Shown in pieces: positions 7,922-19,019 of a stretch of DNA of 64,000 nucleotides. Made by a program: the position numbers and the translations under genes. Numbering within the stretch: position 1 is the first letter of the stretch; each line of letters opens with the position of its first letter. Under the pieces are notes generated by a model. The model searched no databases. It saw only the letters and a list, made by a program, of their open reading frames with translations, and was not told where the DNA came from. This stretch comes from Lentzea fradiae (GTDB lineage: Bacteria > Actinomycetota > Actinomycetes > Mycobacteriales > Pseudonocardiaceae): assembly GCF_900100955.1 (NCBI RefSeq), contig NZ_FNCC01000007.1, positions 124,001-188,000 on the forward strand. The letters run 5' to 3'.

Positions 7922-8498
7922 CCGAGTAGGCCATCACGGTCACCAGCATCAGGAACGGCGCGGGGCTCCCGGTGCGGAGGCCGATCACCAGGTCGGCCAC
8001 CGGAACCACCAGCGCCAGCACGAACATCCCGGTGCCCGCCGTGGGCAGCTTGACCTTCGGGTCCGCCCACGGCGTGCGCCCCCACGGCTTCGCGACGCTG
8101 AGCCACGTCTGGAACGCGAACCCGCTGATCATCAGCGTGGTGCCGATCGGCATCCACGGCGTGACGTGCCCGTGCGAGGCCGCCTCCAGCCGGTCGCTCA
8201 GGATGAAGATGCCGATGTAGAGCTGTGCGACCGTGATCGCGAACTTCGTGAGCACCCACCAGTGCCGGAAGTAGCCCCACGGCGTCGTCGCGCTGAGCAT
8301 CATCCCGCTGAACGCGCTGGCCGCGCCCATGAACGCGAGCACGTGGTGGTCGAGCACCCGCGCCATCCGGAAGGCACTGACGTCACCGGTCTCCAGGCCG
8401 TACAGCAACAGGGCCAGCAACGCCACGGCCTGGCTGAGCCAGCCGACGGACGTGACGACGTGCAGCCACACCAACAGGGTCCGCGCTCGCTTCTGCAT
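7818..8498 (-). CDS. Multi-pass membrane protein, DUF2269-like
   Basis: This 226-aa protein has about five hydrophobic segments: 8-32, 50-66, 80-98, 113-130 and 150-185. It has histidines in and near the membrane (WLHVV, LDHHV, GHV) and resembles small actinobacterial DUF2269-type proteins; function is unknown. The last 35 or so residues are Arg/Ser/Gly-rich, low in complexity, and encoded opposite the end of the acyltransferase gene, so the true C-terminus may be a recent extension. An inverted repeat overlaps its promoter region. Confidence 0.65.
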   Translation of the reverse strand: MQKRARTLLVWLHVVTSVGWLSQAVALLALLLYGLETGDVSAFRMARVLDHHVLAFMGAASAFSGMMLSATTPWGYFRHWWVLTKFAITVAQLYIGIFILSDRLEAASHGHVTPWMPIGTTLMISGFAFQTWLSVAKPWGRTPWADPKVKLPTAGTGMFVLALVVPVADLVIGLRTGSPAPFLMLVTVMAYSVTRAARGRSRSSGASGRGSAAGPARRDAVARGPR

Positions 8499-8501
8499 GA
8501 C

Positions 8502-8518
8502 ATGTAGCTTGCCTACAT
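8502..8518. promoter_or_regulatory. Inverted repeat ATGTAG-N5-CTACAT at a gene start
   Basis: A perfect 6-bp inverted repeat with a 5-bp spacer sits four bases upstream of the membrane protein's ATG, where a repressor would block initiation. The size fits a TetR- or MarR-type dimer. No obvious cognate regulator gene is adjacent, so the regulator is unknown. Confidence 0.45.
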
Positions 8519-8546
8519 ATCAGCGCGCGCACATCCGGGATGTCCC

Positions 8547-9314
8547 CTACTGAGCGACCCGGTCCAGCCACTCCCCCATGAGCGCGTCGAACAGCCCCGG
8601 CTGCTCGATCTGCAGGTTGTGCCCGGCGGTGTCGAGCACGGCGAACGACGCGTACGGGTAATGCGGCAGCAACGCGTACACGTCCTCGTAGCCCGTGATG
8701 TTGTCCTGCCTGCCGGTCAGGAACAGCGCGGGCCTGCGGTAGATCCCCAGCTCCGGCCCCTCGGACAGCTCCCAGCTGCCCTGGATGCGCGTCATCGCCG
8801 CTCGGTCCGCGAGCTCCAGGCCCGGCAGGATCTCCTCCGCGAAGCGCCGCGCCGTCTCCTCCGTCCGCACCACGGCCATGCCGTCGAAGTGCACAGCCAC
8901 TTCGGGGTCGAGCTCCGCGCCGTCCGACCGCCGCACCTCCAACGACGGCACCGTGCGGTCGGCAGGCCACACCGCCGTACCGGTCGGGCAGATCAACGCC
9001 AGCCCTCGCACCTGGTCAGGACGCCGGTGCGCCAGTGCGCGGGCGAGATAGCCGCCGTAGGACTCACCGATCACGAGGAACGGCCCGTCGATGTGCGTGT
9101 CGACGAACTCCTCGACGGCGGCCAGCACGTCGTCGGTCGACCGCACGTCGTTCGCAGGCGACTTCCCCATCGCCGGCAGGTCGGGGTAGAGACGCCGGTA
9201 GCCCGGCCTGGCCGCGAAGAGCGGTTCCAGGCACCCGAGCATCAGGCGGTGGTCAGGGGTCCAGCCGTGGATGGCGAGCACAGGCGTGCCCGCGCCGATT
9301 TCTTCGAAGTGCAC
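8547..9314 (-). CDS. Alpha/beta-fold hydrolase
   Basis: A 255-aa alpha/beta hydrolase. The oxyanion region is HGWTPDH near residues 16-22. The nucleophile elbow is GESYGG near residues 82-87, and the late catalytic His is in GHNLQIEQPG near residue 232. The acid is probably the Asp in TGRQDN. No signal peptide is seen, so it is cytoplasmic; the substrate cannot be told. The ATG start lies 9 bp after the stop of the AfsR-like regulator, so the two may be co-transcribed. Confidence 0.8.
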   Translation of the reverse strand: MHFEEIGAGTPVLAIHGWTPDHRLMLGCLEPLFAARPGYRRLYPDLPAMGKSPANDVRSTDDVLAAVEEFVDTHIDGPFLVIGESYGGYLARALAHRRPDQVRGLALICPTGTAVWPADRTVPSLEVRRSDGAELDPEVAVHFDGMAVVRTEETARRFAEEILPGLELADRAAMTRIQGSWELSEGPELGIYRRPALFLTGRQDNITGYEDVYALLPHYPYASFAVLDTAGHNLQIEQPGLFDALMGEWLDRVAQ

Positions 9315-9323
9315 GAAGTCTTT

Positions 9324-12128
9324 CTATGCCAACTCGTGCAGCCTCGTACGCACTTCGGGGGCAAGCGGGTGGTCGTAGTCCTCGTAGATCGTCAACGCCT
9401 CCAGCAGGTGCGTGCGCGCGACCTCCACCTGTTCCGCGCTCGCCTCCCCCAGGCCGTGCAAGGCTTCCGCGAGGGTCTTGCGGTCACCGACCACGCGCAG
9501 GAGGTCCACCGCGCGCCGGAACGAGTCGCGGGACTCCGCGCGCTGCCCCAGTTTCAGCCGCGCCCAGCCGATGCTGACCAACGCCATCGCCTTGCCGTGC
9601 ACCGCGTCGTGCGAGTCGAGCACGTCGAACGCCGTCCGCGCCGACGCGAGCGAGTCCTCGTACCTGCCGGCCAGCCGCAGGATGTCGCTCAGGAACAGCC
9701 GGGTGCCGCCCTCGCCGAACCACGACCCGACCTCCGCGTGGCGTTCGAGAGCCTCGCGGAACCGCTCGACGGCCAGGTCGAACTGGCGCAGGCCGCCGTA
9801 GGCCATGCCCAGGCCGGTCAGGCTCCACGCGGCGCCCTCGCGGTCGTCGATGTCGCGGCGGATCTCCAGGGCTCGGTCGAAGAGCTCCAGGGCGTCGGCG
9901 AAGCGCTGACCGCGGCAGGCCGCCAGGCCCTGCCCGTGGATCGCCCAGGAGCGGGCGGCCTGGTCGCCGTCCGCCGCCGCGGCGCGTTCGGCGACGCGGT
10001 AGCCGCGCGTCCACTCGTCCAGGGCGCTGGACACGATGAAGTAGTTCCACAGCGCGATCGGGATCTGCCAGGCCGCGGGGGAGCGCTCGTCCTCGGCCAG
10101 CCGTGCCGCGGCGAGCAGGTTGGGCAGCTCGGTGCGGCACCAGGTGAACGCCTCGTCGTGCGAGTCGAAGTCCTGTGTGGACAGTGGTGGCAGCAGGAAC
10201 GCCGGGTGGTCCGGCGGCGAGAGGACCGCCCCCGCCGCGTTCGCGGTGCCGCGGTACCAGTCGAGCAGGCGGTGCACGGCCTCGGCGCGGGCCTCGGCGG
10301 ACTCCTCGGTGGCGGCCAGCTCCGTCGCGTACAGGCGGAGCAGGTCGTGCAGGCGGAACCGGCCGCGCGCGACCTCCTCGATCATGTGGCCGCCGGTCAG
10401 CACGTCCAGCAACGCGCGCGCCCGCGACGGGGTCACGCCCGCCAGCGCCGCCACGGCGGCCAGGCTGACCTCGGCGCCGGGGTGCAGGCCGATGAGGCGG
10501 AACACCCGTGCCGCGTCGGGCTTGAGCGCCAGGTACGACCAGGAGAACGCGGCGCGCACGGCCGTGTCCTCGTCGTCGCCCGTCGCCAGCAGGTCCAGCC
10601 GGTCGCGCTCGTTCGCGAGGTCGCCCGCCAGGTCCGCGAGCGTGAGGTGCGGGCGCGTGACGACGCGTTCGGCCACGATCCGCACGGCCAGCGGCAGGTG
10701 CCCGCACAGTTCGACGAGCTTGGCCGCGGCGGCGGGTTCGGCGGCGACGCGGCCGGGCCCCACCGAGGACGCGAGCAGCGCCAGGCCCTCGTCGCGGGTG
10801 AGCGTCGACAACGTCATCGAGTGAGCGCCGTCCCGTGCGACCAGCCCGCCCAGGTGGTTGCGGGAGGTGACCAGGACCATCGACGACGACCGTCCGGGCA
10901 GCAGCGGGCGGACCTGGTCGGCCAGCCGCGCGTTGTCGAGCAGGATCAGCACGCGCTTGTTCGCGAGGACGCTCCGGTACAGCGCTGCCTTGGCCGACAG
11001 GTCGTCCGGGACGCGTTCGGCCGGCACGCCGACGCTTTGCAGCAGCTGTTGCAACGCGGCGGCGGCGCGCACGGGCGGCGCGGAGGCGTCGAACCCCCGC
11101 AGGTCCACGTGCAGCTGCCCGTCGGGGAAGCGGGACGCCATCTGGTGCGCGAACCTCACCGCGAGGGCGGTCTTGCCGACGCCACCCGTGCCGGTGATCG
11201 CGACGAGCGTCGGCGCGTGGTCGTGCGGGACGAGCTCGGCGAGCTTCGCGAGCTCCTTCTCCCGCCCGGTGAAGTCGCGGACCTCGTGCGGCAGCTGCAC
11301 CGGCACGAGCGCGGGCGTGGCGGGCGCCAGGTGCGGGTCGTGCCGTCCGGCGAGGAGCTGTTCGTGGATGCGGCGCAGCTCGGGGCCCGGCTCGATGCCG
11401 AGCTCCTCGACCAGCAGCCGGCGCAGGTCGGTGAAGACGGCGAGAGCCTCGGCCTGTCTTCCCCCGCTGTACAACGCGGACATCAACAACCCATGCAGCC
11501 TTTCACGCAGCGGATGCTCGGTGACCAGCGTCGTGAGCTCGGCCGCGACCTCCGCCTCACGCCCGACGGACAGCATCAGCGCGGCGCGTTGCTCCACGGC
11601 CGTGAGACGCAGCTCGTCCAGACGTGCCCGCTCGACGGCGGCGAACGGGCCCGGCACGCCGTCCAGCGCGACACCCCGCCACAGCCCCAGCGCGAGGTCG
11701 AACGCGGCAATGGCCGCCGCCGGTTCGTCGCGCAGCCGTGCCGCCTCGTCCAGGTAGGTGCGGAACAGGGCGGCGTCGGTGCTGCCGGGCGGGAGCCGCA
11801 GCAGGTACCCGGCGTCCGTGGACAGCAGGACGGAGCTGGGTGCCCGCGAGGCCCGTCCCGGTTCGAAGAGCCGCCGCAACCCGGCGACGTAGGTGTGGAT
11901 GCCGTTGTCCGCGCTCGCGGGCGGCTCGTCACCCCAGACCGCGTCGATCAGCTCGCTGCGGGACACCACGTGGTTGGCGCGCAGCGCCAGCACCGCCAGC
12001 ACAGCCCTCTGCCGCGGCGGTCCGAGCGTGAGCTCCCGACCGTCGAGCGTCGCCGCGAGCGCGCCCAGCAGACTGACGCGCACCTCGTTCCGCACCACTC
12101 GTCCCACTTCGTCGCTGTCCGCAGCCAC
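9324..12128 (-). CDS. AfsR-like SARP regulator (wHTH-BTAD-NB-ARC-TPR)
   Basis: A large regulator of about 934 aa. It has an OmpR-like winged helix and BTAD domain (about residues 1-250, including LRRLLVEELGIEPGPELRRIH), an NB-ARC/STAND ATPase with P-loop TGTGGVGKTALA near residue 300, and C-terminal TPR-like repeats. The architecture matches AfsR-type activators of secondary metabolism. The chosen GTG at 12128 (AADSDEVGR) lies close behind TAGGTT, a -10-like hexamer, suggesting a near-leaderless mRNA; downstream GTGs are alternatives. It is divergent from a methyltransferase gene, with 11-bp direct repeats between them. Confidence 0.88.
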   Translation of the reverse strand: MAADSDEVGRVVRNEVRVSLLGALAATLDGRELTLGPPRQRAVLAVLALRANHVVSRSELIDAVWGDEPPASADNGIHTYVAGLRRLFEPGRASRAPSSVLLSTDAGYLLRLPPGSTDAALFRTYLDEAARLRDEPAAAIAAFDLALGLWRGVALDGVPGPFAAVERARLDELRLTAVEQRAALMLSVGREAEVAAELTTLVTEHPLRERLHGLLMSALYSGGRQAEALAVFTDLRRLLVEELGIEPGPELRRIHEQLLAGRHDPHLAPATPALVPVQLPHEVRDFTGREKELAKLAELVPHDHAPTLVAITGTGGVGKTALAVRFAHQMASRFPDGQLHVDLRGFDASAPPVRAAAALQQLLQSVGVPAERVPDDLSAKAALYRSVLANKRVLILLDNARLADQVRPLLPGRSSSMVLVTSRNHLGGLVARDGAHSMTLSTLTRDEGLALLASSVGPGRVAAEPAAAAKLVELCGHLPLAVRIVAERVVTRPHLTLADLAGDLANERDRLDLLATGDDEDTAVRAAFSWSYLALKPDAARVFRLIGLHPGAEVSLAAVAALAGVTPSRARALLDVLTGGHMIEEVARGRFRLHDLLRLYATELAATEESAEARAEAVHRLLDWYRGTANAAGAVLSPPDHPAFLLPPLSTQDFDSHDEAFTWCRTELPNLLAAARLAEDERSPAAWQIPIALWNYFIVSSALDEWTRGYRVAERAAAADGDQAARSWAIHGQGLAACRGQRFADALELFDRALEIRRDIDDREGAAWSLTGLGMAYGGLRQFDLAVERFREALERHAEVGSWFGEGGTRLFLSDILRLAGRYEDSLASARTAFDVLDSHDAVHGKAMALVSIGWARLKLGQRAESRDSFRRAVDLLRVVGDRKTLAEALHGLGEASAEQVEVARTHLLEALTIYEDYDHPLAPEVRTRLHELA

Positions 12129-12151
12129 CCCGCAACCTATCGTCAGCGATC

Positions 12152-12180
12152 GTCCAGAGACCATCCAGAACCCGTACAGA
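12152..12180. promoter_or_regulatory. Three heptameric direct repeats at 11-bp spacing, candidate SARP operator
   Basis: GTCCAGA (12152-12158), ATCCAGA (12163-12169) and GTACAGA (12174-12180) recur at exactly 11-bp intervals in the region between the AfsR-like gene and the divergent methyltransferase. Tandem heptamers one helical turn apart are the known hallmark of SARP binding sites. On the minus strand the repeats end about 12 bp before TAGGTT, a plausible -10 for the regulator itself. Autoregulation, control of the methyltransferase, or both are possible. Confidence 0.6.
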
Positions 12181-12232
12181 GGGTTTCTCCACACTTCACT
12201 CAGGTGGATTGGGCCGAAATGAGGGGGCGCGG

Positions 12233-12847
12233 ATGAACGCGGCCGAGGTGTTCGACGCGCTCGGACTGGAATACCAACGGGCGTGGTCGCACCAGCCCGC
12301 GCTGCACGGCACCCTCGCCTGGTTCGCCGCGACCCAGCCCTCCGGCTCGCGGGTGCTCGACATCGGGTGCGGCACCGGCGTCCCCGTGGCGCGCACGCTC
12401 GCCAAGGCGGGCATGAGGGTCACCGGCATCGACGTGTCGCCGGTGATGGTCGACCTCGCCGCCACGCAGGTCCCCGACGCCACGTTCCACAAGATCGACG
12501 TGCGCGACTTCGAGACGCCCGCCGGGTCGTGGGACGTCGTCTGCGCCGTGTTCTCCCTGCTCCAGATGCGGCAGGGAGAGATCGTCAAGACCCTCGGCCA
12601 GGTCTCCACGTGGCTGCGGCCCGGCGGGCACTTCTTCCTCGCGACCGTGCCCATCGACGTCGAGCAGGTGACGCTGCCGTGGATGGGCCAGGAGATCGAG
12701 GTGTCGTCGTTCTCCGAGGAGAACTACGAGAAGCACCTCGCCGACGTGGGCCTGCGGGTGGTGCGCAGGAGCCGCCCCGTGTTCACGCCGTCGTTCCCCG
12801 GAGCGACTCCCGAGGAGTCGCTGCACCTGGTGTGCCAGCGCTCCTAG
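12233..12847 (+). CDS. Class I SAM-dependent methyltransferase
   Basis: A 204-aa Rossmann-fold methyltransferase. Motif I is VLDIGCGTGVP near residues 37-47. The acidic end of strand 2 is GIDVSP, and WLRPGGHFF is post-motif III. The substrate is unknown. GAGGGGG precedes the chosen ATG at proper distance, ruling out the upstream in-frame starts. It diverges from the AfsR-like regulator across candidate SARP repeats, so it may be a target of that regulator. Confidence 0.82.
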   Translation: MNAAEVFDALGLEYQRAWSHQPALHGTLAWFAATQPSGSRVLDIGCGTGVPVARTLAKAGMRVTGIDVSPVMVDLAATQVPDATFHKIDVRDFETPAGSWDVVCAVFSLLQMRQGEIVKTLGQVSTWLRPGGHFFLATVPIDVEQVTLPWMGQEIEVSSFSEENYEKHLADVGLRVVRRSRPVFTPSFPGATPEESLHLVCQRS

Positions 12848-12942
12848 CCGACAGTCGAGCGGCGTGATCCTGCCGGGGTCGCCGTCCCACCGCGGGTGCC
12901 GGGCCGTGCCTCGTCCCCCAAGATCGCGAGCATGTGCAGGAT

Positions 12943-13746
12943 CTAGTGCTGCTCCGCGAGGGCACGGCCGATGAAGTGCGCGGACAGCAAAGCGAAGATG
13001 TACGCCTGCAGCACCTGTACCAGCGCCTCCAGGAAGAACAACCCGACCGCGAGCGCGAAGCCCACCGCCGACACCGGCTTGAGGTAGATCGGCGCGTTCA
13101 GCAGCACGAACTCGCTGCCGAGCGTGAACACCAGGATCAGCAGGTGGCCCGCGAACATCGCCGCGAACACCCGGATGGCGAGGGTCAGCGGGTCGAAGAA
13201 GAACTTCAGGATCACCTCGGTCGGGATCAGCAGGCCCCACAGCACCGGCTTCGGCACGTCCTTGACGACGAACTGGTTGCGCAGGTAGCCGCGCAGGCCG
13301 AACTTCCGGATGCCCACGAAGTGGTAGAGCGGGTAGATCACCAGCAGCGCGATGGCCAGCGGGAAGCCGCTGTGCGTGAAGGTCGGGAACTGCACCAGCG
13401 GGACCAGCCCGTAGAGGTTGTTCACCAGCACGAAGCAGAAGATGCTCACGATCAGCGACACGTACGGCGCGAACTCCTTCGCGCCGATCTGGTCCCGCGC
13501 GATCGTGTTGCGGCCCAGGTCGTAGACCGACTCGGCGGCGAACTGCCAGCGCGTCGGCACGAGCTCGAGCTTCCTGGTGGTGAGCAGGAAGAACGTCAGG
13601 ATGATCACCACCGACAGCACCAGCAGGGCCTGCGGCTTCGTCACCGTGAGCTCGAACGGCAGCCCCAGCGGGTTGGTCCAGGTGAACATCGGCCGGAGCA
13701 GGATGTCGGCTCCACCGGGTGGCACGAACACGTCGTCGACGGCCAT
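12943..13746 (-). CDS. atpB: Stand-alone, divergent ATP synthase F0 subunit a
   Basis: A 267-aa polytopic protein with the subunit a fold. It has LVNNLYGLVPLVQFPTF in the middle, LTLAIRVFAAMFAGHLL near residues 185-201 containing the essential proton-path arginine, and LEALVQVLQAYIFALLSA at the C-terminus. Compared with the usual actinobacterial (S)LRLFANMFAGHLL motif, the Asn is Ala and the flanks differ. No other atp gene is near; the neighbours are RNase J upstream and a convergent methyltransferase. The start at 13746 is set by GAGGGGGAT seven bases upstream. It is probably a paralogue outside the atp operon; whether it joins F0 is unknown. Confidence 0.85.
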   Translation of the reverse strand: MAVDDVFVPPGGADILLRPMFTWTNPLGLPFELTVTKPQALLVLSVVIILTFFLLTTRKLELVPTRWQFAAESVYDLGRNTIARDQIGAKEFAPYVSLIVSIFCFVLVNNLYGLVPLVQFPTFTHSGFPLAIALLVIYPLYHFVGIRKFGLRGYLRNQFVVKDVPKPVLWGLLIPTEVILKFFFDPLTLAIRVFAAMFAGHLLILVFTLGSEFVLLNAPIYLKPVSAVGFALAVGLFFLEALVQVLQAYIFALLSAHFIGRALAEQH

Positions 13747-13814
13747 GTGGCGATCCCCCTCGTCCATGGTCTGGAACCAGAACCTAGCGAGGAGGTCACG
13801 AACGCGTCACGAGA

Positions 13815-13852
13815 ACGGGCGGCGTTCACGCGAATGCGCGAACACCGCCCGT
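13815..13852 (-). terminator. Terminator hairpin after the RNase J gene
   Basis: ACGGGCGG-GTTC pairs with GAAC-CCGCCCGT around a single mismatch, forming a stem of about 12 bp directly downstream of the RNase J stop. It separates rnj from the stand-alone atpB gene, which must then have its own promoter in the roughly 70 bp that follow. Confidence 0.65.
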
Positions 13853-13863
13853 GAACTCGCAGG

Positions 13864-16445
<2,582 letters not shown>

Positions 16446-16455
16446 CTACCCGAGA

Positions 16456-17067
16456 TCAGACGCTCCGGTTCAACGACCGCACCCGTTGCACCGCATCGGA
16501 CTCACCGCTGTATTCCACCCTGGCCTCGTCCCTGCCGAACGCGAGCATCACCAGCTCGGGCACCTCGCCCGTGATCACCACTCCGTTCGCGCCCTGCTTG
16601 GCCACGACGTGCTCACCGTCGGGACGGACCAGCGTGACACCGACGGGTGACTTCCGGTACGTCATGCGTGCCGTGAACGGCAGCACCTTCCACAGCACGG
16701 CCTCGCGGCGGGCGTCGTAGGGCCGCGGCTCCCAGCCGGGCTGTGCGCGGCGCACGTCCTCGTGGTGCACGAAGTACTCGGCGGTGTTCATCAGGTCGTC
16801 GATCGGCTTGATCCAGAACGGCGGCGTGCGCACCAGGTCGAGGAGCTCGCTCCACGCCTTGTGCGCGTAGCCGTCCTGGACCTTCTCCGTCCACTTCGCG
16901 AACGCGGGCAGCACCATGCCCGGCGCGATGTCGATGCGGCGCTCCCTGACCGCGAGGTGCGCGGCCAGGTCCCTCGCCGTCCAGGTGCCGCACAGCGTCG
17001 GCACGTCCGGTCCGAGCTCGGTCATCAGGTCCACGAGCGCTTTGCGCTCATCGCGGGCGAGGCTCAC
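16456..17067 (-). CDS. TIGR03085-family DinB-like (maleylpyruvate isomerase N-terminal fold) protein
   Basis: A 203-aa protein beginning MSLARDERKALVDLMTELGPDVPTLCGTWTARDLAAHL. This matches the actinobacterial TIGR03085 group with a mycothiol-dependent maleylpyruvate isomerase/DinB-like four-helix fold. A possible metal site is suggested by histidines in HLAVRERR and FVHHEDVRR. The substrate is unknown; related folds act in mycothiol-dependent reactions. It ends 19 bp before dapA starts, on the same strand. Confidence 0.75.
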   Translation of the reverse strand: MSLARDERKALVDLMTELGPDVPTLCGTWTARDLAAHLAVRERRIDIAPGMVLPAFAKWTEKVQDGYAHKAWSELLDLVRTPPFWIKPIDDLMNTAEYFVHHEDVRRAQPGWEPRPYDARREAVLWKVLPFTARMTYRKSPVGVTLVRPDGEHVVAKQGANGVVITGEVPELVMLAFGRDEARVEYSGESDAVQRVRSLNRSV

Positions 17068-17091
17068 CCTCCCATTGCACCACAGCCCGGA

Positions 17092-17505
17092 TCACGCCTC
17101 GTCCGGCTTGTAGCAGCCCTGGAAGCCCTCCGGCTTGGCCGACCGGTCGGCGAACAGCTTCACGACCTGGTCGCGGTTGAGGTTCTCCGGGTAGCCGGGC
17201 CAGTCGGGTTCCCGCCCGCCGACGTGCAGCTCGTCGAGCCAGTAGCCGGACTGGCCGGAGACCTTCTCGAACTCCAGGTCGCAGCCCTTCACGCGGACGA
17301 CCACCTCGATGACCTTCTCCGAGGACTTGACCGTGCGCTTGCCGACCTTCTTGGACTTCTTCTCCTTCTCGGTGCTGGGCTCGCCGGGGTTGGCGAACCC
17401 GGCGGCCTTCAGCTCGGCGACGAACTTGTCCTCGTTGCCGGAGCACGCCGTCAGCGCGGCCACGCACCCGAGAACGAGCAGGACGGAACCGGTCCGTCTC
17501 CCCAT
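17092..17505 (-). CDS. Small lipoprotein following a Ser/Thr kinase
   Basis: A 137-aa protein with a lipoprotein signal (MGRRTGSVLLVLGCVAALTAC, lipobox LTAC). The mature domain has a Lys/Glu-rich stretch (about residues 45-60) and two later cysteines, near CDLEFE and GCYKPDEA, that could form a disulfide. No known family was recognised. The ATG lies 2 bp after the kinase stop with GGAAAG upstream, so it is in an operon with the kinase. It might be an extracytoplasmic partner of the kinase; that is inference. Confidence 0.75.
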   Translation of the reverse strand: MGRRTGSVLLVLGCVAALTACSGNEDKFVAELKAAGFANPGEPSTEKEKKSKKVGKRTVKSSEKVIEVVVRVKGCDLEFEKVSGQSGYWLDELHVGGREPDWPGYPENLNRDQVVKLFADRSAKPEGFQGCYKPDEA

Positions 17506-17507
17506 GG

Positions 17508-18947
17508 TCAGCTTTCCTTCTTCGCGATGACGGACCCGTCGAGCTTGCCGCCGTCCCTGGCCGACGCGAGGCACCAGATCTTGCGCTTGGCGCTGCCGCT
17601 CTTGTCCTTGGTCCACGCGGTCTCGCTCGGCACCAGGGTCGTGAGCTTGAGCTTCGAGCCGTCCTTCACCCACTCCGAGTTCAGCGTCATCTCGCACCGG
17701 GCCACGCCGAGGCTCTTCAACGCGTCCACGCCCGGATACGCGGCGTCCGGCAGGCTCGACTGCGACGGCAGCGTGTCCACCGAGTCGAACACCTCGAAGT
17801 CGTGCGGCTCGTCGCACTCCTCGCGGGTCTCGGAGTTGAGCAGCTTCGCGGGCGCGACCTCGCCGATGCCGCACGTGTTCTCGTAGAGCTCGAACACCGG
17901 CACCTCGGCGCCCTCGCCGTAGGTGAGCGCGGCGCTGTTGCTGCCGCCGGGCGCCGTGAACGCCTTGTGCGTGAAGATGCCGCCGGTGAACGCCGCCGCG
18001 GCGAGCACGCCCGCGGCGACCAGCGCCAGGACGCGGTTGCGCTTCTTCTTCGCCGGGTCCACCGGCGGTGCCTGCTGGTACTGCTGCGTGACCTGCGGCG
18101 GGATGCCGGCGGGCGGCGTCGGCTGGTTGCCGATGCTGGAGAGCATCGCGCGGGCCTGCGGGCCCGACAGCCGGGCGTTCGGGTCGGCGATCAGCAGACC
18201 GGTGATGACGGCGCCGAGCACGCCGGTCGCCCGCGTGAGGCGCGGGGTCTCGCTCATGATCGCGTGCAGCGTCGAGGCCGTGGAGGAGCGTTCGAACGGG
18301 CTCCAGCCCTCGACGGCGTAGCAGAGGGTGGCGCCCAGCGCCCACAGGTCGGACGCGGGGGCGGCCTCGTGGCCGTGGATGCGCTCCGGCGACATGTAGG
18401 CGGGTGAGCCGATGAGGCTGCCGCTGGTGGTCAGGCGCGGGTCGTCGACGGCCTGGGCGATGCCGAAGTCGGTGAGCTTGACCCTGCCGTCCGGGCGGAC
18501 CATCAGGTTGCCCGGCTTCACGTCGCGGTGCACGATCCCGGCCTGGTGCGCGGCCTCCAGCGCGGACAACGCCTGCAGCGCGATCGAGACGACCTGGTTC
18601 TGCGGCATCGGGCCGTGCGTGCTGATCAGCGTCGACAGCGTCGCCGCCTCGACCAGCTCCATGATGATGTACGTCGTGCCGTTCTCGTTGATGGCGTCGT
18701 ACACCGTCACGATGGACGGGTCGTTGAGCTTGCCCGCGGTGCGTGCCTCCCGCAGGGCGCGCTCTTCGAGCACACGGCGTTCCTCGTGCGCGATGCCGTC
18801 CGGCAGGTGCAGTTCCTTGATCGCGACGAAACGCCCGATGTGGCGGTCCTGTGCGCGCCAGACGATGCCCATGCCGCCGCGGCCGAGCTCCGCCACGAGG
18901 GCGTAGCGGCCGGCGATGACGCGCGGTTCGACTGCCTGTCCTTGCAA
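17508..18947 (-). CDS. PknB-type Ser/Thr protein kinase with extracytoplasmic domain
   Basis: A 479-aa transmembrane Hanks-type kinase. The glycine loop is LGRGGMGIVW (21-30), and the ATP lysine is K44 in VAIKEL. The catalytic loop is HRDVKPGN with D142, and DFG starts at D160. YMSPERI follows in the activation region. One membrane helix lies at about 305-330. The extracellular domain has four cysteines and no PASTA repeats. The TTG at 18947 has GGAGGAG six bases upstream and is preferred to the in-frame TTG at 18962. The two downstream Cys pairs suggest a disulfide-bonded sensor domain. Confidence 0.9.
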   Translation of the reverse strand: MQGQAVEPRVIAGRYALVAELGRGGMGIVWRAQDRHIGRFVAIKELHLPDGIAHEERRVLEERALREARTAGKLNDPSIVTVYDAINENGTTYIIMELVEAATLSTLISTHGPMPQNQVVSIALQALSALEAAHQAGIVHRDVKPGNLMVRPDGRVKLTDFGIAQAVDDPRLTTSGSLIGSPAYMSPERIHGHEAAPASDLWALGATLCYAVEGWSPFERSSTASTLHAIMSETPRLTRATGVLGAVITGLLIADPNARLSGPQARAMLSSIGNQPTPPAGIPPQVTQQYQQAPPVDPAKKKRNRVLALVAAGVLAAAAFTGGIFTHKAFTAPGGSNSAALTYGEGAEVPVFELYENTCGIGEVAPAKLLNSETREECDEPHDFEVFDSVDTLPSQSSLPDAAYPGVDALKSLGVARCEMTLNSEWVKDGSKLKLTTLVPSETAWTKDKSGSAKRKIWCLASARDGGKLDGSVIAKKES

Positions 18948-19019
18948 CGTGCGCTCCTCCAACTGGTGAGCCAGTGGGCGTAGACGGTACTTCAGACCAC
19001 CCAGTCGGAGGATCGGTTC

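Noticed and set aside
13767..13800. Upstream ATG for the AtpB-like protein at 13767
   Set aside because: It lacks a Shine-Dalgarno, whereas ATG 13746 has GAGGGGGAT at proper spacing.
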